DNA from: Riptortus pedestris
Lineage: Eukaryota; Arthropoda; Insecta; Hemiptera; Alydidae
Direction of reading: 5' to 3'
Assembly (NCBI GenBank): GCA_019009955.1
Contig: CM032228.1
Location: forward strand, 203,780,501-203,844,500
Length of the DNA: 64,000 nucleotides
Shown here: positions 23,335 to 35,029 of the stretch, piece after piece
Layout: each line of letters opens with the position of its first letter
How positions within the stretch are numbered: the first letter of the stretch is position 1
Position numbers and translations under genes: made by a program
The notes under the pieces: model-generated
Database searches by the model: none
Told to the model about the DNA's origin: nothing
Seen by the model: only the letters and a program-made list of their open reading frames with translations

Positions 23335-24095
23335 TAGTTAATACTACAGATACCTACTTCTGACACAGTTATTCACACCAGTGGTAGTCTGAAAATATAG
23401 TTCTGCGGTCACATAGTGATATATGGCAGTTTAGTGTATAACCTCTCTCATTTTCGAATGTTAGGCCAGTGTTTAGAAGAAATTGTCCTCCATTATGTGA
23501 AGTTTGGCACTCTAAGATTACATTTAGTTAATCCGGTCAATTAATATGCCAAGCCGACTCTCCTCATAGCCACTGGTAGACGCATTATGGCGTTATTGGA
23601 TGGAGTTACTTTGATGGAAAGTCCCAGAAAATCATTTTTTTTTTATTTGTGGCTAAAGTGAATGGTTAGCGTCTAAGGGAGATTAGTAATAACAAGGATT
23701 TTCCGTTAAATTGAGTGTGGCCCATAAGTTTTTATTCATAAAGTGATTTCATTGTAGGATCTTTGACTTTACCTTTGAAGTTCTTTCATGCTTTTGAGGA
23801 AAGGGCGATCTTGAAATGGGTTCCTCATTCCTTTTATAAAAACCGTTCTGCTAATTTACATTTCATTGGTTCACAACGTTCAAAGTAAGGAGATAATATT
23901 CTTCTGATGGCACCTGAATATAGTGGCTCAGACCCAAATCCCTTTTTCTTCTCATTTGAGCTTCTTTTCGGTTTCGTAGGATCAATACAATAGGCCAGAG
24001 AGGAATTCGCTCTCTCAGCCTTCATCAGCCCTGGGCTCACCCAGTTCTAATGATTAGGGGTGTGACGTAATCAAGCCCTTGGATCGCTCGGATTA
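23335..24095. other. No supported feature
   Basis: A short minus-strand open frame at 23834-24040 has no recognised domain. Nothing else seen. Confidence 0.45.
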
Positions 24096-24099
24096 CATC

Positions 24100-24263
24100 G
24101 CCCTAAGGGAAATCAGCTATTGAGGTCGTACTTATGACGCGATTTTCGAAATTGTTCTTCAAATGTCCATCGATCCTACCTAGTAGATGACGAAAATGAG
24201 GTCCGTTCAAAATTGTATATATATATTTGTCTGTTACCGGTCTAGCGGTCGCAATTATTGTTA
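24100..24263 (-). repeat. Family A hairpin-end fragment
   Basis: CCTAAGGGAAATCAGCTATT, GAGGTCGTACTTATGACGCG, ATGTCCATCGATCCTACCTA, GATGACGAAAATGAGGTCCG, a short TA run, TTTGTCTGTTACCGG and TCTAGCGGTCGCAATTATTG occur in the order of a minus-orientation family A copy. The (TA)n tract is short here and a (TTA)n run follows at about 24258. Confidence 0.85.
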
Positions 24264-24678
24264 TTATTATTATTATTATTATAATACAATAGTTGCTTGA
24301 CGTTCTTAACTGTGCAATTGCTAACCGATAGTTAGAAATTCCTGAGGTGAACCGGGAGTTGTGCAAATGGCCTTTTGTAACGGACTATAATTAACTGAAT
24401 AATATAGAATTGAATAATGGTTTTAATTGAAAAATAAAAAACAAAAAAAAAACATTTTAATTCTGGACGTTAGAAGAGCCAATATATCAAGAGAAATTAA
24501 AATGCACTGTCCTCTATTTATATCAAGAAATAAAGTGCGCTTTCAATGAGTAAGCTTCATTATCTCTATTTGTCCAGAATCGTGCCGTCAGAATCAAATC
24601 TTTATCCTGATGATGAAGTTTTATTGATCTTAGTGTAAAACTAACATTTAATAAAAGGTTCTGACTAACTACTAAGTG

Positions 24679-24790
24679 CTCAGGTTGGCCATGTGAGCTT
24701 AACCGTTGGCCTCAATACACTTAAAACAATTTCAAATCGTATGCTCGATTCACGTGTGTCCGAAGGGAATTTATAAATAAAATCCCAATT
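24679..24790 (+). repeat. SINE head fragment
   Basis: GCTCAGGTTGGCCATGTGAG at 24679 matches the tRNA-like head of the SINEs in this window, and ATGCTCGATTCACG fits a weak B box. The body is not recognisable. Confidence 0.5.
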
Positions 24791-24861
24791 GTCTTAGTTA
24801 CACAAATTGCATGATAATTCTGTAAAAATAATCAGTAAATATTCTTTTTTTTATTCATTTA

Positions 24862-25075
24862 TACATTTTTGGCTACTATGGCTAATGGGGACGGGTTATT
24901 AACAGGTTACCAACCTTTTCTAGTCATGGTAGGCCTAAGGATTTTATTTATTGAGCTCGTCATTATATTAATTCTTATTACCCTAAATTCTTATGTGGGA
25001 ATTGAACTCACCACTCTGAGCTTACCATTTCAGATTAAAGCCAACGCTTAAAATCACATGTCTAACCTGAGCCCC
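24862..25075 (-). repeat. tRNA-derived SINE
   Basis: Full head-body order on the minus strand: GGGGCTCAGGTTAGACATGT, GTGAGTTCAATTCCCAC as B box, then body GAAAAGGTTGGTAACCTGTT and CCCGTCCCCATTAGCCATAG. Open frames at 24869-25051 and 25058-25297 overlap it and are fortuitous. Confidence 0.85.
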
Positions 25076-25079
25076 AGAA

Positions 25080-27130
25080 GAAAAAAAAATTACAAAACAA
25101 CAAATAACAAAACACTTAAAATAATTAATGAATGTTGTTTCAATTTTATAAATAATCTTTCGTTCGTTATAAAGTTTTACTATATAATTCTATTTATTTA
25201 TTCCTTAACTATAGCCATTTCTGCAAAGCTATGGAATTGTTGTAATTCACGTTCGTATCATTCTCATTTATTTGATCATGGATTTACCCAATTATAAAAA
25301 TTTTGGGGAGAAATAACGCTCCGAAATTTGACAATTCTCAACTGCTATGAAATTACACAAATGATGACGCTATGTTAAAAATTCAAACATTTCCTAAACT
25401 GGTTAATTAACGTGGATGGAATTTGTCTAATTAATATTTAATAACGTCTGACTGCGGAATGTTGGCTAATTTATATTTTGATTAGAGTCAACCCCATTTT
25501 AATTAAACCTACTGAAATTAAATGTAATTAATATTACTAGTGCCCCTTTCCTTCAAACGATTACCAAAAATATCATAATCTCTCTCGCCATTGTTTTGTA
25601 TAATACCACAAATATTACTCGGTTCAACGGAAATCGTGGAAATCATACTTCAAATCTATTTTTGGGTATTTAAGTGTGTATAATACTAATTATGAACTAA
25701 TGTGTATATCGAGTCACGGTCACACGATCGCTATATAAACATTTTATTTATATAGATCGAGAAATTGAGTTTTTTTTTATTTCATGGGTTTTTGAAGTTA
25801 ATTACTTCAACTTCCCAAAGTATCTTTTTATCCATTAATCTTGAAGTGGTAGAAGCCAAATAAGGCGGTCTTTTAACAAGGCGAGCGACTGTTAAAACCT
25901 CATTTACAACTAAATAGCCTCCGAGGGAAATAGGAGAGACGATTTCTTCCGCATCCTCCGTTTAAAAGAGATTGCTACAGCCTCCCATCACAGAGTGGAA
26001 TTCACAGTTATTTCTATTAACAATATAATGTTGCAAGTTACTGCCGTATTTTGAGGTAACCTTTAGATTACTCGTTGTTGTTCAAAGTTGACGTTAATTT
26101 ATTTTAAAAAAATGTTTGGGACTAGTTTGAAACATTTCCTTTAAATATTCCTATTATAAAGGACACTATATTTCGAAATGCTTCCTTGAATGTTTCTTGA
26201 TCAACGTTATGGTTGGTTATGAAGAATTAAGGTTTTGCCAAATAAATATTCTCTACCGATGTTTCGTCTTGGATCTGATAGCATCCCCAGAATCATCGAA
26301 TATTACACAAATTTCAGTAGAGATAACTATAAAGAACTGCGTAAACAACTATACTCCAGTTATTTCTTAAAGACTGTAGAAATGTTTTGTCCCATCTAGT
26401 AGCCACGGTCGCTTGGAAGTCTAAAAGAATTCGTTCTCCGACAGGATTGTCCTGAGAAAATAACCTGCTTATCGTTCAGAACGTCGCACTGTGGTCCCGA
26501 TTCCCCCATCATGGTGCAAAAAATCGGAAAAACTAAACTTTTTTTTTTTTTTTCTGAACCCAGTATATTTTCTTTGTTCCTAAATTAATGCTGAATCTTG
26601 AAAATATTGTTGAATCATAAATAAGGTACAGCTTTTGGGAGCTAAATTAATTCATAGTTGCAAGTTCCAATATCTCAAGTGGGATACTTTTTGATACATG
26701 TTAATCTTCGATCCTATGTTACGACAGATAATATAAATCAGTTTTAATTTATGTCTCTTTAATTTTATATGGAATGCACAATTCAGGGACATCCTAACAT
26801 TTATCAAATTTATTTATATGAAATAGGTATATATTTTAAAAACAAACACTTTTTGACACATCACTCATATTTGGAAACAAGGAACGTACAATAAAGAAAA
26901 CAATCAAGAGGAAAGGAGGTAGGTTTTCAACGCCGAAAGCAGCTTTTAACAGAATAATTAACACAATAGTTAAAAACATTTTGAGTTATTTCATTGATAT
27001 TAATGCTTATAATTACAACAAAAACATAAATATGCATGAATGAAATTATGTATTACTTTATGAGAAAATAAGCAAATAATAAAACATTCCCAAATGTTGA
27101 GTCTTTAATATAAATTTTCGATTGGCTGAG
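25080..27130. other. No supported feature
   Basis: Two kilobases of AT-rich sequence without recognised coding, RNA or repeat signals, apart from a T-run near 26540. Confidence 0.5.
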
Positions 27131-27276
27131 TTTGGAGGAGCAGTGGAAGTGGGGATTCCTAGGGTCTCATACGTAGAATCTAAATACTTCTGTTTCTAAG
27201 AGTCGTATTGACAAATATTCTATATAAAAAATCATATCCATCACTATCATCATCGACTGGTCCCCTAAAATTTGTT

Positions 27277-28173
27277 TTTAGCAGATTTCCCTTAAGGGAA
27301 ATCACCTATTAAGGCCTTCTCATGACGAAATTTTCGAAACATTTCTTGAAATGTCTATCGATCCTACCCAGGAGATGACGAAAATGAGGTCCGCTCAAAA
27401 TTATATATATATTTGTGTATATTATATTTTGTTAACACTCTAGCGGTAGCAATTTTTGTTTAATCGTCACCAAACTCGGTATTTAATCGTTTCAGGTAAA
27501 AAGAAAGATCAAGTTCATTGACGGCTGAAATCGGACCAGTGGAAGGGGGGATTTTCGAAAATTAGAAATATCTCCGTTACTATACGTCGGATCGAACAAT
27601 TGTATAGAACCAATATTATTGCAAATTAAATTTACTATAAATATTGTTATATACATTTATTCTCTATCTTGAATATTAACCGAGCTATTTGCATTTTTCA
27701 GTTTTCAGCCTTGAGTACACCCCTACTTCTACTTGTGGTACATAAATAATACTCTGCTACATAATAAAAAATATTAATTGAAGTATAAATACCAAAAATT
27801 GTTGTCATTCAACTTTATTATACGAGATACATGCAAATATGTTGACCCCCCCCCCCTTCTTTTGTTTTTGGACTACTAAAATTTGATTGATTGAGATAAA
27901 AATGATTCTGATTCATTACAAATTACACCTCTAGCTTTAGTAAATTGTTTTCAATAAAATTAATATGTCTTATTCAAATATATTTCATTAATTGTTTCTC
28001 TTTCCGGTCTATCTATGCAGCGCTACGAGGTTGACTTGCCTGTTTGTTTACAATTCAGCCGTGTATTGTACATTTTATGAGCATTCACGGCTGTGTTACC
28101 TGTATGTATATTTATCCATTGTAAACCTTCAGTGGGAAATCTGCTTAGTTTACGCAGCCCCGGCGTGACGGAC
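27277..28173 (-). mobile_element. Family A element, complete copy, subterminal module 2
   Basis: The hairpin end comes first on the plus strand: TTTAGCAGATTTCCCTTAAG, with the palindrome GATTTCCCTTAAGGGAAATC. Then come GAGATGACGAAAATGAGGTC, a short (TA)n, CTCTAGCGGTAGCAATTTTT and the core (AAATCGGACCAGTGGAAGGG, CGTTACTATACGTCGGATCG). Module 2 (about 27720-28110) has a C-run at 27847, TTTCCGGTCTATCTATGCAG and CGCTACGAGGTTGACTTGCC. The far end is TTTACGCAGCCCCGGCGTGA CGGAC. At 897 bp it is longer than the module 1 copy because module 2 is longer. No open frame. Confidence 0.9.
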
Positions 28174-28179
28174 TTTCTA

Positions 28180-29580
28180 TTCAGATTTTAGCATTGAGCT
28201 ATTATATCAGCAGGAGACACCAGCCACATATTGCTTCCGTCGGATTTTTACTGAGATATTAATCGGATCAATAATTGATATGAAGTCATACGGGGACATC
28301 TGTGAGTTATGTTATGGAAGAATCTACTTTAACCGGTTCACCCATCCTCTTAACGTATTTTTATATATATTAAAAAATCCAGTCCCGATGAAGATAAGTC
28401 ACGAATGTCATTGATAAATTTAAAGACTAAAACTCTGCTTATTTTCCGCAGCTTCTGTGTGACTGACTTTCTAGGTCTGAATCTTTCTCCTCAGGGGTGT
28501 TAATTCTTTAATATACCTTCAAGTATAACATACTGCTTGTCGCAACTCCCGTAGCTTGTGTGGGATAATGTTATAGGGCTGCCTATAATCAGTTCAATTA
28601 TTGGTCTATTGATAAGGGAAGATTAGCGTGAGAATATATTCCGATCATGAGCCTCATGAGGAAATTGGTTCATGAGGTCTAATCTATAGTATGACCGTGG
28701 GTAATTGCTGGGTTCCCTACTAACGAAGATGATTCAACAGTTACTCGATACTCTTATCAATCTAACAGCTGTGCAATTGAAAATTATGCTCTCCAACGTC
28801 ATAGCAGATAGCAGCTCTGCGGTGCAAAAAGTCTCTAGTCTCCTAAATTCCTTAGCCTTTCTCCTCGTGGTATAACATTAAGGTTACTGGTTCTATACCA
28901 AATTCAAAAAATAGTTGGCACAACTTCCGTGGGTGATCTTTCTGGATGCCCTACCCATGTAGGGAAATGCCTTTACTCTTCATATTTAGTTTGGTTTCAA
29001 TTTATTTTTTCGTGTGACTCTTATTCCCACCAACCAAAATTGTGTGGCGACCAGCTCTGGCGTTTTGTGCCCGATTTTTAGTCTCTACGCTTTCGCACTC
29101 AAACCTCATCAGTATTACTGTATTGTCATGAAACTATCCGAAAAGACTAGGAGGCTAGAACATTCGCCTAGTATAGATATAGAAAAAAAAAGATCAATTA
29201 AAATTTACTCGTGTCAAAAAATAAAAATATAATTGGCCATAGATTTGCTTAAATATAAATTACTTTAGGATTCGTTTGTTTGGATTTGAGAATTTTATTC
29301 CTGGAAATATTGATTTTAAACTTCTGACGCCTGGTAGAAATTTAGATCTGAAGCTGAAGAAAATCAAAATTTCTGTCTGAATAATTTTATTTGAAAATTA
29401 ATTAAATAATGTATGCCAACTAAATAATTCAAAACAAACCTAAGTGTCTATTATGCATCGTTTCTGTTATGCAAAACAAATTCACCAGCTCTATAACTGT
29501 TGAATATTTTATGTGTCTATTTACTCTACTGTTTCATTTCGTGGTAAATGATGCAAATTGTACTAACTTACGGTTTCATT
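28180..29580. other. Mostly unrecognised sequence with one weak family A end
   Basis: At 28432-28472, CTCTGCTTATTTTCCGCAGC followed by TTCTGTGTGACTGACTTT resembles the left terminus of family A in minus orientation, without any recognisable core. The remainder shows nothing. Confidence 0.4.
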
Positions 29581-29589
29581 AATCTAGGA

Positions 29590-29760
29590 AACCCATAGAT
29601 CAGAGTTAAAGCACCCGACTTGAGATCACCAAAGTCAAGCAACATCAAGCATGGTCAGTTCTTGAATAGATACCGCGGAGTTAGTACTCGGTATCCCTAC
29701 CAGAGGGGATAGTGTTTTCTGGAATATGGGGGGATCTAGTGATTAATTCAATTTGAATGT
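29590..29760 (+). repeat. 5S rRNA-derived SINE (or 5S pseudogene)
   Basis: The interval from about 29595 to 29680 can be aligned along animal 5S rRNA: CACCCGACTTGAGATCACCA, AAGTCAAGCAACATCAAGCA, TGGTCAGTTCTTGAATAGAT and ACCGCGG follow the order of the 5S segments GATCACCGAAGTTAAGC, GGGCG(C/T)GGTTAGTACTTGGATGGG and TGACCGC. These include the positions of the pol III box A and box C promoter elements. Substitutions are too many for a functional 5S gene. The sequence continues past the 5S-like head into an unrelated tail, which is the structure of SINE3-class elements. Only one copy is seen here, so SINE versus lone pseudogene is unresolved. Confidence 0.7.
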
Positions 29761-30029
29761 CTGACTGTAAGACGAACGATTTCTGACTCACCTAGATTTA
29801 CCTCGCAATCTGCCCGCCAGTGATTAGCCCCAGGTATAATGAGTCCCGACAGTCTACTAGGCACAACTCATTCGAAGTCCTTCGTGGTTAACAGGGCGGT
29901 TTACGTTGAGTTGATCACCCTCTACGTAAGCCTAGAGATGTTGGGGACAATGAAAAATCTCTTAAAGCCTGCTCCAAAAACAAAATATAGGGTTTCTCCT
30001 AATGTTTACTCCCTCCTGCAGACATAAAC

Positions 30030-31140
30030 AATCAGCATTTTAAACTAACAAGCCAATTTTTAAATGTCAACATACATTTTGTCAAAAATGCTTTTATCTT
30101 TTCTCTGTTAAATAGAGAAGTCATTTGATCTGACAGAATAATTAACAACCACAAATAAAATTAATTTCAGCGTTCTAGTTTATTGAATGTCGTGTACAGG
30201 TGAAAGGAAATAATAGGATGCGACTATTATTATGAAAGCATATTATTTAATCAGGATAAAATAGAAAATGATTTATCTAAATAATATGTTCCATAATTCC
30301 CAATCCGTGCCAATTAGTCTTAGTTGCATTAAGTGGATTTTAATAAATAACTACACTTTATTAGCTCATTACGTTAACTTTAATACATGAAATTAAATAT
30401 TTCCTATAAACTGTAACTTGTTAGGACTGATGGTGCCCAAGAAAATAAAAGAGCTGAGAAAGATTGAATAATGTATTTTTACGGGCATAAATTATTAATT
30501 ACCTGTTAATGTTAGCTTAACAATTATTGATGAATAATAAAAATAAACATTTTGTATAACGAGGGAACTTTTCATTTACCATTTGTTGAATGAATGAATA
30601 ACTGATTTATAGATTTAAATCAATAGTTGTGCAATAAATTAGCATGATTATTAGAGCCAAGTCATCAATCTAATTCCACTTGTCCGCCCTTTACCGTTGA
30701 GCGATTCCTATAATCTCTGTTTGAATTGACATTTACTATCTAAAATAATACTGATTAAATAAATGTCCTCCTCCTCCTCTGACGAATGTCCAACCCTTCC
30801 AAACTCTTGGCAATCCATAAATCCCTTTTATTAATTCCATATCGCTCAAATGCGCCCCCTCCCCCCCCCAAATATAAATTGACCGATATATCACCCTAAC
30901 ACTTTGGAAGGCACTGATTAATCGCGGTCAAGGCTGGCCAAAGTGATGTATTATGTCACTTCCATTTCCAATCCCTTTTCACTTTGAATTTCACGCTTTT
31001 CACTCTAGCTCTTCTAAGGATGCTATTAAAAGGAGATTTTACTGGCTTTTGCCGATGGAGGATACATTTTAGATATTACTTTGCCACGTGGTTTAAGTTT
31101 TAGAAATTCTACAAATTTGCGAAAGGACGTTAGACTTGGT
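30030..31140. other. No supported feature
   Basis: AT-rich. A SINE body fragment is likely at 30305-30352 (CCAATTAGTCTTAGTTGCAT then TAAGTGGATTTTAATAAATA). A (CTC)n run at 30765 and a C-run at 30860 are the only other notable items. Confidence 0.45.
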
Positions 31141-31144
31141 AAAT

Positions 31145-31332
31145 TTTTAGCAGGTTTCTCTTAGTGGAATTTTGGCTATCGATTTTCAAAGAATATTTTT
31201 AAATGTCCATCGATACTACCTGAAAGATGACGAAAAAGGGGCCCGTTAAAAATTTTTATATAAAGTACTGCAGAGGAATAAGACATATATAGTGAAATAG
31301 ATAGTGTAAAAATTGCGTTTCCTCTGCTCCAA

Positions 31333-31397
<65 letters not shown>

Positions 31398-31491
31398 GCA
31401 CACACACATACACACACACACACATACACACACACACACACGCGTGCGCACGCACATATAAATTTAGTGCGTTAATTAGTATGCTTTAATG

Positions 31492-31530
<39 letters not shown>

Positions 31531-31891
31531 TAGCATTATATTATATATATATTTGTCTGTTAACGCACTAGTTCCGGCACGGGGCCGGCTCTTCCCAGTG
31601 GCAGCAGTAAGCCCCCCCTGTGTAGCTGCTGGGTAGGGGAACCGTAGGAACAGTAGGTCCTTAGTCGGCTTTGCTGTTCCAGGCAGGGGATCACTCCTGC
31701 CTTAATGGGTTAAGTTCTAGCGGCTTACTCAATGTGAACTACGGGCTGGGCGGTGTCCGGAGTGGAGGCTTGCCTTCACTGCCGGTCATAGACGTAGTGG
31801 TCGTGTGTTCAAAGCACGAGGACATACAGGCCAGGTAAACTGGTACATGTGTGGGAGCTCTTCTCTCGTGTGGGAGCTGGGTAGTAGGAGA

Positions 31892-31947
<56 letters not shown>

Positions 31948-32335
31948 CTGTTAACGCTCTAGCGGTCGCAATTTTTGTGCCTCCTACATTGCAGCCACTC
32001 CTCGATATGGGTACACAATGTTAACGCACTAGCGGTCGCAATTTTTTTCTGATGGATACCAAACTCGATATATAAAGGCTTTATGTAAAAATGAAGATCA
32101 TGTACGTTAACGGCTAAAGTCGCACCATTGGGATGGGGGAATATTGAAAATTCGAAATATCTCCTTTATTGTGCCTCAGATCGAATACGTATAAACCAAA
32201 GTTATTCCAAATATAATTGCGTATAAATTTTTTTATGCTCTTTTTTTTCATTATTTTGATTATTAATCGAGATATTTGCATTTTTTAGTTTTCTGCCTTC
32301 AGTAAACCCCCACTCCCACTCAAGTCATAGTAACA
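31145..32335 (-). mobile_element. Rearranged family A copy with internal insertions
   Basis: The hairpin-end part lies at 31145-31258 (TTTTAGCAGGTTTCTCTTAG, ATGTCCATCGATACTACCTG, GATGACGAAAAAGGGGCCCG). The core lies at 32020-32335 (TTAACGCACTAGCGGTCGCA, CCAAACTCGATATATAAAGG, TCGAAATATCTCCTTTATTG, ATTAATCGAGATATTTGCAT). Between them are compound TA/CA tracts (31336-31456, 31493-31526, 31894-31943) and a GC-rich block at 31575-31890. The boundary phrase TCTGTTAACGC.CTAG occurs at about 31556 and 31946, and TTAACGCACTAGCGGTCGCA again at 32022, so the tract was duplicated or invaded repeatedly. The left (GCAGCCCC) end is absent. Confidence 0.75.
31575..31890. repeat. GC-rich insertion inside a family A copy
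   Basis: A sharply GC-rich 316-bp block between two (TA)n tracts. GTGGTCGTGTGTTCAAAGCA resembles a pol III B box, and GTGTGGGAGCT occurs twice near the right side (31849 and 31868). No open frame or known family is recognised. A tRNA-derived SINE is possible but no A box is convincing. Confidence 0.45.
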
Positions 32336-32720
32336 AGAAGTTTTGATATTCTGAAACACATTATTTTATGCCTAAATAATGTTGTTCTCATTGAACTTTT
32401 ACGTTTTGAGATAAATGCGTGAAGGACTTTTTTTATATTGAAAACGGATTTTTTCGAGGTTTCCACGCATCCGTCTCCTTCCTTTAAGGATTTAAAAAAA
32501 AAAAAAAAAAAAAAAAAAGTATACATCCCGCCTAATATGTATTTCACTATAATTGTAAATAATTAGATGTCTAGAAAGATTGGTTCTATAACATTTTTCG
32601 TTCCGACTAATTATTATTATAATGATCTAATGAATACAGCTTGTATTTTCAGCAATTGGGTTCTTTTGGAAGCTGTTCATATTACTATAGACGCCGAACT
32701 CCGTGAGATGTTTGATGTCT

Positions 32721-33137
32721 TCATAGAACGGCTTTCACTGTTCCCCCATGTGGAATGATCTGATCTTCAAATATATTGGTGATGAAGTCGTTGTGGCTTG
32801 TGATATGGCCAAGTTGTGTCAACCTCATTTTTCCCGTGGTCTTCATAAGACTTTTATTTTCGCTAGACTCATTTAGAACTTCCATGTTAAATCTATTTTC
32901 TCTCGGAGATTTCAAACTTATTATAACGAAATATTTTGATTTTGTTTTTCTAATTGCCTTGGGCAGTATGTACAGTTGCTGAAATGTGAAAATCCCAAGA
33001 CTAGGAGTGGGGACTAAGATAAAAATAACTGGAATAATACTTAAGTTACGGAAAGAGTACATAACGCAACCATGGTTGGTCATTAAATTATTAACAAGAA
33101 AGGTTATTTCAATGAACCCTCTCAAAAAAGAGGACAC
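32721..33137 (-). CDS. Unassigned 138-codon open frame
   Basis: A long open frame without microsatellite content. Possible motif-like stretches such as GKMRLTQLGHITSHND and IIPHGGTVKAV do not match any family I can name. A plus-strand frame (32776-32982) overlaps it. Family A core sequence abuts it at 33140 (ACTCCTTCTAAACCCCCCTA), so part of the frame may be repeat-derived. No ATG with context, splice site or poly(A) signal supports it. Confidence 0.15.
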   Translation of the reverse strand: MSSFLRGFIEITFLVNNLMTNHGCVMYSFRNLSIIPVIFILVPTPSLGIFTFQQLYILPKAIRKTKSKYFVIISLKSPRENRFNMEVLNESSENKSLMKTTGKMRLTQLGHITSHNDFITNIFEDQIIPHGGTVKAVL

Positions 33138-33139
33138 TC

Positions 33140-33492
33140 TTCAAATTTTTGTAACTCCTTCTAAACCCCCCTACTCCTCATCCGATTACAGCTATTAACA
33201 AATTTTATGTTATGTTATAAGAATCGTATAAATATTGAGTATGGTATCGGTCAAGTACATATTGAGGTTTGGAGTGGGGATTTACTGAAAGCCGAAAACT
33301 AAATAAATGAAAATATCCCTGTTATTATTCGAAAAATAGAATTATGTATAGAACAACTTCGACAGAACAGTAAAATTCGATATTCCAAATCTTCGATTTC
33401 CCTCCACCACAGAAGAAGAAGGCACTTGATCTTCCTTTTTACCTGCATTGCTTAAATATAGAATTTGATAACGAACAAGGAAACATAAATTA

Positions 33493-33544
<52 letters not shown>

Positions 33545-33600
33545 CTGTTCGTGGGGCAGTAAACCGCATCATAATTAAAACCTCAATAGTTAATTTTGCT
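33140..33600 (+). repeat. Family A core fragments, two copies in tandem
   Basis: The first fragment (33140-33250) includes CTAAACCCCCCTACTCCTCA, TCCGATTACAGCTATTAACA and TATTGAGTATGGTATCGGTC. The second (33265-33600) includes TTACTGAAAGCCGAAAACTA, ATAGAATTATGTATAGAACA, TTGATCTTCCTTTTTACCTG, a (TA)n tract at 33497-33541, and CCGCATCATAATTAAAACCT with AATAGTTAATTTTGC. Terminal hairpins are lost. Confidence 0.65.
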
Positions 33601-34599
33601 TTTTGGAAATGTACTAAAAGAGGAAGATTTCAATGCACACATCTTTCAATCTATCGATCGACCTTTTCATGGCTTTTTTTTCCACATATTCAAGTAGTTT
33701 TTGTTATAGTCCAAATAGTTTACTGATTCTATTTCCCGCTATTTCTAGCCAGCTGGATTTGTAAGAGTGTTATCGACAAGGCAAAACAAAGATAGGGACC
33801 AGGTATTGTCACCTTGTTTTCTTCAAAGGGAATCCATTACTGCTCTATTCAGGTGCCAGTTTCTTATCGTCTCAGAATCGATGCTTTCCTCTCAATTCTT
33901 TTATATATTTTTTTTCTGCCTGTTCGTACACTTCTGGGTCCTTTTCTCTTTCTTTGGGCGAGAAAGTTGAGAAGCGAAAACATCCAAGGTATCGACCAGG
34001 TCACTAGTATCATCGAATGAAAATATTGCAGATGTTGTGACTGTAAAATGAAGGCCCTAATATTTTAAAATTATGCGACTACAAAACAGATAAATGAAAG
34101 ATAAAATGGAGTGAGTGGTATCACTGCACACGCAAGAATAAAGACAAATTAGAAATTATACAGATTTTGCGTAATCTGTGCTGATGATGTCACCTCATGA
34201 GATTTTCTCTATTTCTTCCTTTCCGTATATTTTTGTAAGCAGGGTTTGAAAATCAAGCTGGACATGAGTTGTTTAGTAGTTCGGTAGGAATTTAGGACTT
34301 AACTGAAGACTAAACAAATAACTTGGTTAATATTCTAGTTAGAGAGTTGTGTGTTGAACAGCAATTTTCGTACATTGCATTGTTTATATAGTTGTGCACA
34401 TTTGCTCAAACAACGATAATCCGTATATAGTATACGTGTATATAGTTCATCCCTAAACCCTTGTCCGTCACTCTCGGTTTTAGTGTTGACCATCTTAATC
34501 TTTACACTTACATGAACTGGCAAATATCATGTATCGTATCGACCAAATAAAATGGAGCCAGAAAAGCTTGGAATAATATCTGGCATCTGGCGATGCATT

Positions 34600-35020
34600 G
34601 GCTTATTGCTCAGGTGAGTGGAAGTGGAGATTTTCTAAACAGAAAACTGAAAAATTCAAATAGCCCCGTCGTTTTTGCTAGAGAAAATTGAGTTGAACAA
34701 CAATTCCAGAATGTTGCGTTTTCAACAAGATTATTTCTATTATACCTTCAGATCCAAACAATAAAAACGGAATATTTTGAATTTCTGATTTTACTTTGTA
34801 TTATAAATATTCTCTCCTCGTTTTCAGTTTCATCCATCAACGATTCGGTTCATAAAACTGAGTTCGATAATAATCAGACAAAAATTCCCCGCTAGAGCAT
34901 TAACACACACGCGCCGGTGCGCACACATATTAATTATATAATATTAATTTTTATCAAGATAAGAATTAGATTGATAGACATTTGAATAAATATTACGAAA
35001 ATGCCCTCGTGAGGTATTTC
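34600..35020 (+). repeat. Diverged family A fragment
   Basis: AGGTGAGTGGAAGTGGAGAT, CAGAAAACTGAAAAATTCAA, AACGGAATATTTTGAATTTC, TTCAGTTTCATCCATCAACG, CCCCGCTAGAGCATTAACAC, GATTGATAGACATTTGAATA and AATATTACGAAAATGCCCTC follow family A order in plus orientation. The (TA)n tract is replaced by a CA/CG run. Confidence 0.65.
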
Positions 35021-35029
35021 TTTATCGTT

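Noticed and set aside
29590..29700. Functional 5S rRNA gene
   Set aside because: Too many substitutions through the 5S-like region and no terminator T-run at the expected place.
31176..31457. Cys/Val and Ile/Tyr-rich small proteins at this and other TA/CA tracts
   Set aside because: Microsatellite translations without other support.
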